A DNA stretch of 64,000 bases, from contig NC_046675.1 in NCBI RefSeq assembly GCF_003369915.1, forward strand, positions 23,932,001-23,996,000, in the 5' to 3' direction. Position 1 is the stretch's first letter. Every line of letters begins with the position of its first letter. Source of the DNA: Drosophila miranda. Its lineage: Eukaryota; Arthropoda; Insecta; Diptera; Drosophilidae. Shown here in pieces: positions 58,935 through 64,000 of the stretch. The notes under the pieces were generated by a model. The model was not told where the DNA came from, made no database searches, and saw nothing but the letters and a program-made list of their open reading frames with translations. The position numbers and the translations under genes are program-made.

Positions 58935-59540
58935 ACATGGAACTTTTCCCCTGTCTAACTGTCGATTTCTGTGTGCGCAATTATAATAATTGCAATAATA
59001 ACAACAGCGGCAGCAGCAGCAGCAGAAGCGACAGGAGGAGGATCTGTCCAAGCCACTCTGGTGGCATGCAACGTGACAGGAACCGTACCAGCAGTGTACC
59101 CGGGTTATACTAGGGTCTTCCTAGTTTCCTGCCCCAGCATCCGTGTGCGTAAATCGCTTCGTTGTTTACCCAGAGCATTAAAGGCTTTGCTGCCGCACAG
59201 AGCACCGCTCAAGGCATGGCTTGGGCAAGAGACTGGGAAGGGGAAGGTGGAGGGGAAGCGGCGCATAACGTGCCTAAATAAATAGCCAGGACGTGGTGGC
59301 AGGACCAAAGAATATAACCGGCTGACTCAGGCACTAAGGCTTTAAATCGTCATCTCCCAGTGTCCTATGGTCCGTTGCCCGTTTTCCGTTTCCCGTTGTC
59401 CTAATTACAGCTGGCAACGCTTCGCTGGCCCTGACAGGCATTTGCCACCCCAAAAATGGGGGGAATCCCAGGCCCACTCGCAGTCACAATCCCCTGCCCA
59501 TCTTAACGTGCTTAATGCCAATTAAGCGTTTGCCAAACAC

Positions 59541-59595
59541 CCTGCCCTGCCCTGCCCTGCCCTGCCCTGCCCTGCCCTGCCCTGCCCTGCCCTGC
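59541..59595. repeat. CCTGC pentanucleotide array (11 units)
   Basis: Eleven perfect CCTGC units decay into CCCGC variants to about 59,608. On the minus strand it reads as alternating Gly/Arg/Ala/Gln, producing a spurious open frame. Confidence 0.95.
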
Positions 59596-62500
59596 CCCGC
59601 CCCGCCCTGAACCGTTCTACGAGTGTCACCCTCTTCAGTGAGGCTTTCGAAGGGCCCCCTGGGCCCTGGTGATATTTACATTCCGCTTTTGATATTTCGC
59701 ATTTCATTGATTTTATTTTTAATAATTTTGATGCCTCGGATTACTGTTCTGTTGATTTATGCTGCGAAACAGGGAATTCCACTTCTCCAAATCCTTGTCT
59801 CACTGAAATCAGAGTCTGTCTCTCCGAGAGGACGTCTCGCATTTCCATTGGTAATATAAATAGTTCATGTTAATTAGATTTCAGTTGGTTTTGTTGGCCA
59901 GCAGGGAAGGTCAGCGGCATTTTGTTTGGAATATTATGGCAATTTTGTTGCCCTGGCGATTTATAATTAATTCCATTCCCTTTTGAAGTGCGGGCAGATC
60001 TCTAGTTTTCAGTTGGCTGAGCTGGAAAACAGGCTCGGGAATCTGATTTATTTTGGACGGACCACGAAAAAAAAGTAATTGAAATTCGATGATTTACGCA
60101 AGCATCGGATAACTTTTCTTTCAAAATAATTATCGGGGTTTCCTAAATTACAATCTTCTATACTCGGACACAGATGTTGTTAAGTGAATACCAATGGCAA
60201 CTGTTTCTATTCATTTCCATTCATCCCCCGTAATACTGAGTAAACCAAGACAAAACCAGATCAAAGAGTAAAAATCTGCTTTAAAACCTATTCAGTTTAA
60301 TTCAGGTTTAATTCCCAGAATTCATACATTTATTTTATCGAATAATTCTGTATTAATATCAGCCCATGAACCCACAATTTCCCGATCAATCATGGCGAAC
60401 AATCAGCAAGTTTCTTAGGAACTCTTTCTTTCATTGCCACACCCTCTAGCGCTGCGCAGCGGAGGAATGGTGGCAATTCACTTGGCAATCTTAACGTTCT
60501 GTTAATTGATTTCTCGCAGAATTAATTGTAGTCTTTGAGTCCCTGCTACTTAATTCCCATACTTTGTCGCTCGCACACTCTCTCCTGCATACAAATACAT
60601 AGTACATATATATGCAGGTATATCCCTGTCAGGTATCTGGTTCTCAGATGCAGCCACTGACTGATGATTGGACTTCTTGGCCATCTGCAGCTCGGTTCAC
60701 GTTCCACAGTGGCCACAGTGGCAGAAGCATATGCTGGAAACCCGAGACAAAAGAGCAGCAGCAGCAGCAGCACATAAAAAATAAGAAATATCGAAAATAA
60801 AAAATTGCGCACAGCAAAAAAAGAGCCATGCCGCCAGCCAAAGATCAAATGGCGCAAATCTCGCAGATACAAAGATACTTTTCGACTGCGGTTTTGCGGA
60901 TTGGGCTGGGCCTGGACCGGACTGAAGCGAAGCGAACCTCAAAACCGCAAAGGGGGGTCGGGCGGGGCTTGAACGTCACAGCCAGAGCCAGAGCCAGAGT
61001 CAGAGTCAGAGGCATCCAAGTTCAAATTTTTAACCGCACCGCACTCTATGGCAACGGTATACGGGAACATAATTTGAACTTAAAAGCTGTTCGGCAACTG
61101 GCTAAAAAAGGGGGAAACTGGGAACTGGGAACGGGGGACTGGCCTTTTGTATCTGCAATTTCTTTGGCGCAAAAGACGTAAATAATAATAATAGTATGAA
61201 ATTATAAATGGTTCGGTCTGGGTCGGGGTTTCTGATCCCCAAGTCGCACAAATTGTCCCTGTTTCATCTCGCTCTCTACGCTTACGAGTATATATCTATC
61301 TGTTCTGTATATTTGCTTTATGATAATGCCTTTTCCAGCTACACGCTCCGTATTTTTAGTTATTGTACGTCAGTTCTGTTCTGTTCTGTTCTGTTGAGAG
61401 TCTGTTTCTGTTTCTGCTTCTGCTTCCCCACTTCCCCTGTCGATGATTATTATGTATGCTTAAATTCTATGCACGTACCGGCACTGAAGCTTATCTGTAT
61501 CGAATATGATTAAGTGCGCTGCGCTGCCTCTCGACGGTCTCAAGTCCCAGGTCCAGGTCTAGGCAGGGCAGGGGAACGAACCGGACCGAAACCAGGCCCA
61601 GTCACTGTCCCAGACCCAGGGCCAGGAGACAGAGAGACAGAGACCTGAACGTGCCACATTGAAAAGGGCACACAAAAGAGGCAGGAGACGGGGATGGAGG
61701 CGGAGACAAGCGCTTAAGTAAACACAAACAACAATTGCAGGCAGCAGCCTCCATCCAGGGTTCTGGCTCAGCCAAATCCTCGCCAGTCATCTCCCCAGGT
61801 CCATTTTGGCATTTGCATTTTCTGGATAATTCATTAAATGCAGAACTTGTGCCTTCTTTTTTACCTATTAAATTGTATAACATAAAGCGGAATTTGCATT
61901 TCTTTGTACTACTCGTACATTGCGATAAATGGAAGCGACGTTTCCGAGTATCGTAGATATTTCTGTGAAATTTCAACAATTACTTTCATTCATGGCTATG
62001 TGGAAGGCCTGCCACTGCCACTCACAATCACCTACTTTGCATTTGAATATTCAAATTGGATCGATTTTCATCTTTTGAAAGCGCCTGAGAAAATTTTAAA
62101 TGGAATTATAGCGAATGGAAATTATGCATACAAAAATTATTTTAATTTATGGTTTGGGAATAAGTGTTCATATGGATATTGAGGGGAGGTTCCAGTGCCC
62201 AGGTTTTTCTGAGATAACAAGTATTTTTGGTTAAGAGTGGCATTTCAATAACAGAAAAAAAACCCTTCGAATGAAGCATATTTGGGTCATACAACAGGCA
62301 GCGAAAATCAAGTAGATTCATAAAGTAAATATCTTTAGAACGCAGTCTTCCTATGATAGTCTTATGATAGGCCTTGGCCCAATCCCTCTGTGCAGTTTAA
62401 TACTGAAGTTACAGTCAGATTAGTGATCTTTGAAGCCGATTGATCACTGTAAAAATTGTGGCAATCACAATAATCACGCCGAAGGGCATCGCACACCCTT

Positions 62501-64000
62501 ATTTAAATTACAATTAAAAAACTAATTTGCTTTGATGTAGATGTAAATGTATTCAAAAAAATCTCTTAACTACGATCCTGATTCAATTTAAATATAAACT
62601 ATTTTAATATATAAGCATATTATATTAAATTGGTAGAAAATGTATTTTATTGAACTATGAAAACAACAATATAATTTAACCACCAAATACAACATGAGAC
62701 ATGTATAAATCATACCCGTTATTGTATATCTTGAAACAGAATATTTTGTTACAAGAAAACCCCCTATATATTTTAATTTCTTTGAAGTGAAATCTTCATT
62801 AATTACCGCACTCATTTGAGTAAGTCAAAAATTAGCATTTCAAGAATTACTTGGCAGCGCTTTACGACAATTTGTAAATGCAAATCGGGAGGAGTACCTG
62901 GAGTACGTATGTACCTACTTATGAATGTGTGTATGTGTGTGTAAATAATCAAACAAATTAGTATGCAGGTGTCGCAGTTGTGGGCCATAAATCTGAGTGG
63001 CCAAGTCGGGGAGATAAATATGAACGAAACATGTTTGTTAATCCCTCCATTTGAATGGCGCAATATTCGATTTAATTATATTAATGTGATCTCTGAATTT
63101 ATGTGATCCGGTGTGCTGCATTCACTTGCAAGTGAAATGTATTCCATGTTTGTTCTTAAACGGGTTTACGAGTGTACACTGTACAGCCATGTGAAGTAAT
63201 CTCGGAGCTGATATCAGAATGGGACTGGCAGTCGGGCCTGGGGTCTGGGGTCTGGGGTATGGGATTCGTTCTCTGATCTTAAGTAGTCTCGAAATCATTC
63301 TCAGCATGTGCAAATACTCTTTCAGTCGTCTTTGGAGAGCCTTCCCATGATTTATTTGATTTATAGCAATTGCTTTTTATATTACTTGTTGTTCGGCAAT
63401 TTCCATTCTGCTTCTGCTGCTGCTTCCAAATCCGATATTCCTGAGGCACTTGAGGCCGAGAAGGAGATGGCTCTTGAAAAGCTGGCGGAGAGAAGGCCGC
63501 ATTAAAATTCAACTCGTTCAAGTCGTGAAATGCTTAATACTTGAGATACTTTTGTGTTTTATTATTTGCATTAACATTTTGAGGGACGACGAAAGCGACG
63601 ACGCCCCGTCTTTGACTTTCCGCAAGCAATTTTCTAAAGGGTTTCCCCGCGCTTCCATTAAGGGTGGTTCGGATGCTATACACACAATATTGTATATACT
63701 CGTACTTACATACATTAAATTGCTTTCGTATGGCGCATTAATGATGCCAGGGGAATGTCAACCTGTCATTAAGCAGAACCAGATACCCAGATACTGATAT
63801 GTATGTATGTGCCTCAGACAAAGATACATCCCATCCATCCCAACTGTGAAAGGTGCAAACATCCTGTAATGCCTGGGGTTGAGGGGCATGAATCTCACTT
63901 GAATGCAAAAAATTGCAAATAAACGGGAAGGCTGTAGAGAGCTGTAGAGAATCCTAAGAAATTCACACGATTCCCCGAGTCCTTTTCGGCCAACAAACAA

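Larger units (their letters stand above)
56240..64000. other. Non-coding DNA with simple repeats
   Basis: No gene is supported to the end of the window. Open frames here are short or repeat-driven. Simple repeats include CTGTCTCTGTCT runs near 56,763-56,808, a 9-base GGGAGTACA repeat (about 58,677-58,722), GAGGACGAG runs near 58,898-58,935, a CCTGC pentamer array (59,541-59,595), CAGAGC runs near 60,980-61,012 and TTCTG near 61,374-61,395. Much of 59,860-60,420 and 61,860-62,830 is AT-rich. Confidence 0.6.

Noticed and set aside
1-64000. tRNA, rRNA, known fly microRNA seeds, CRISPR arrays, or retroviral/LTR-type elements
   Set aside because: I looked for characteristic sequences on both strands and recognised none; absence by eye is not proof.

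Overview
The window looks like Drosophila nuclear DNA, most likely from the obscura group. The evidence is short introns (about 50-100 bp) with gtaag/gtgag donors, Drosophila core-promoter motifs, strongly Drosophila-like proteins, and above all a tandem triplication of Argonaute2. Repeated Ago2 duplication is a known feature of the obscura group, so the species-group call is an inference from that knowledge. No prokaryotic, CRISPR, tRNA or rRNA signal was seen, and no retroviral or LTR-type element was recognised.

Layout. (1) 1-24,300 is almost entirely non-coding, with simple repeats, one plausible small gene (18,309-18,608, +), one weak candidate exon (1,266-1,482, -) and one possible LINE scrap near 8.6 kb. 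(2) 24,316-42,661 is the first duplication cluster. An intact RabGGTa gene (-) is divergently paired with Ago2 copy 1 (+). A unit of about 5.9 kb, starting inside RabGGTa and ending downstream of Ago2, then repeats twice more. This gives three intact, slicer-competent Ago2 genes and two truncated RabGGTa pseudogenes. (3) 42,661-44,700 holds a Kunitz-type inhibitor gene with a stop at its first expected cysteine, a perfect TATCGATA-bearing hairpin and a degraded Tc1-type transposon. (4) 44,704-56,238 is the second duplication cluster. It contains luciferase-like acyl-CoA synthetase genes in both orientations (three intact, two broken) and two identical microspherule-protein genes (MCRS2/Rcd5-like). 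(5) 56,240-64,000 is again non-coding with simple repeats.

How the parts relate. RabGGTa and Ago2 share a roughly 440 bp divergent promoter built as a mirror image of two housekeeping core motifs (Ohler motif 6 and motif 1). Copies 2 and 3 of Ago2 keep the motif 6 side but have lost the Ago2-side motif 1-like box, so their expression may differ although the proteins are identical apart from repeat number. Ago2 copies 2 and 3 are sisters: they share deletions and base changes absent from copy 1. In the second cluster the acyl-CoA synthetases have nearly identical 5' halves but diverged 3' halves, which suggests gene conversion. Two of them stand head to head and form a long inverted repeat that could fold into hairpin RNA, a type of substrate used by the Dicer-2/Ago2 pathway.

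Limits: exon limits were read by eye from splice signals and reading frame, and homology calls rest on remembered family motifs. Near-identical tandem copies can also be assembly artefacts, and long reads would settle that.
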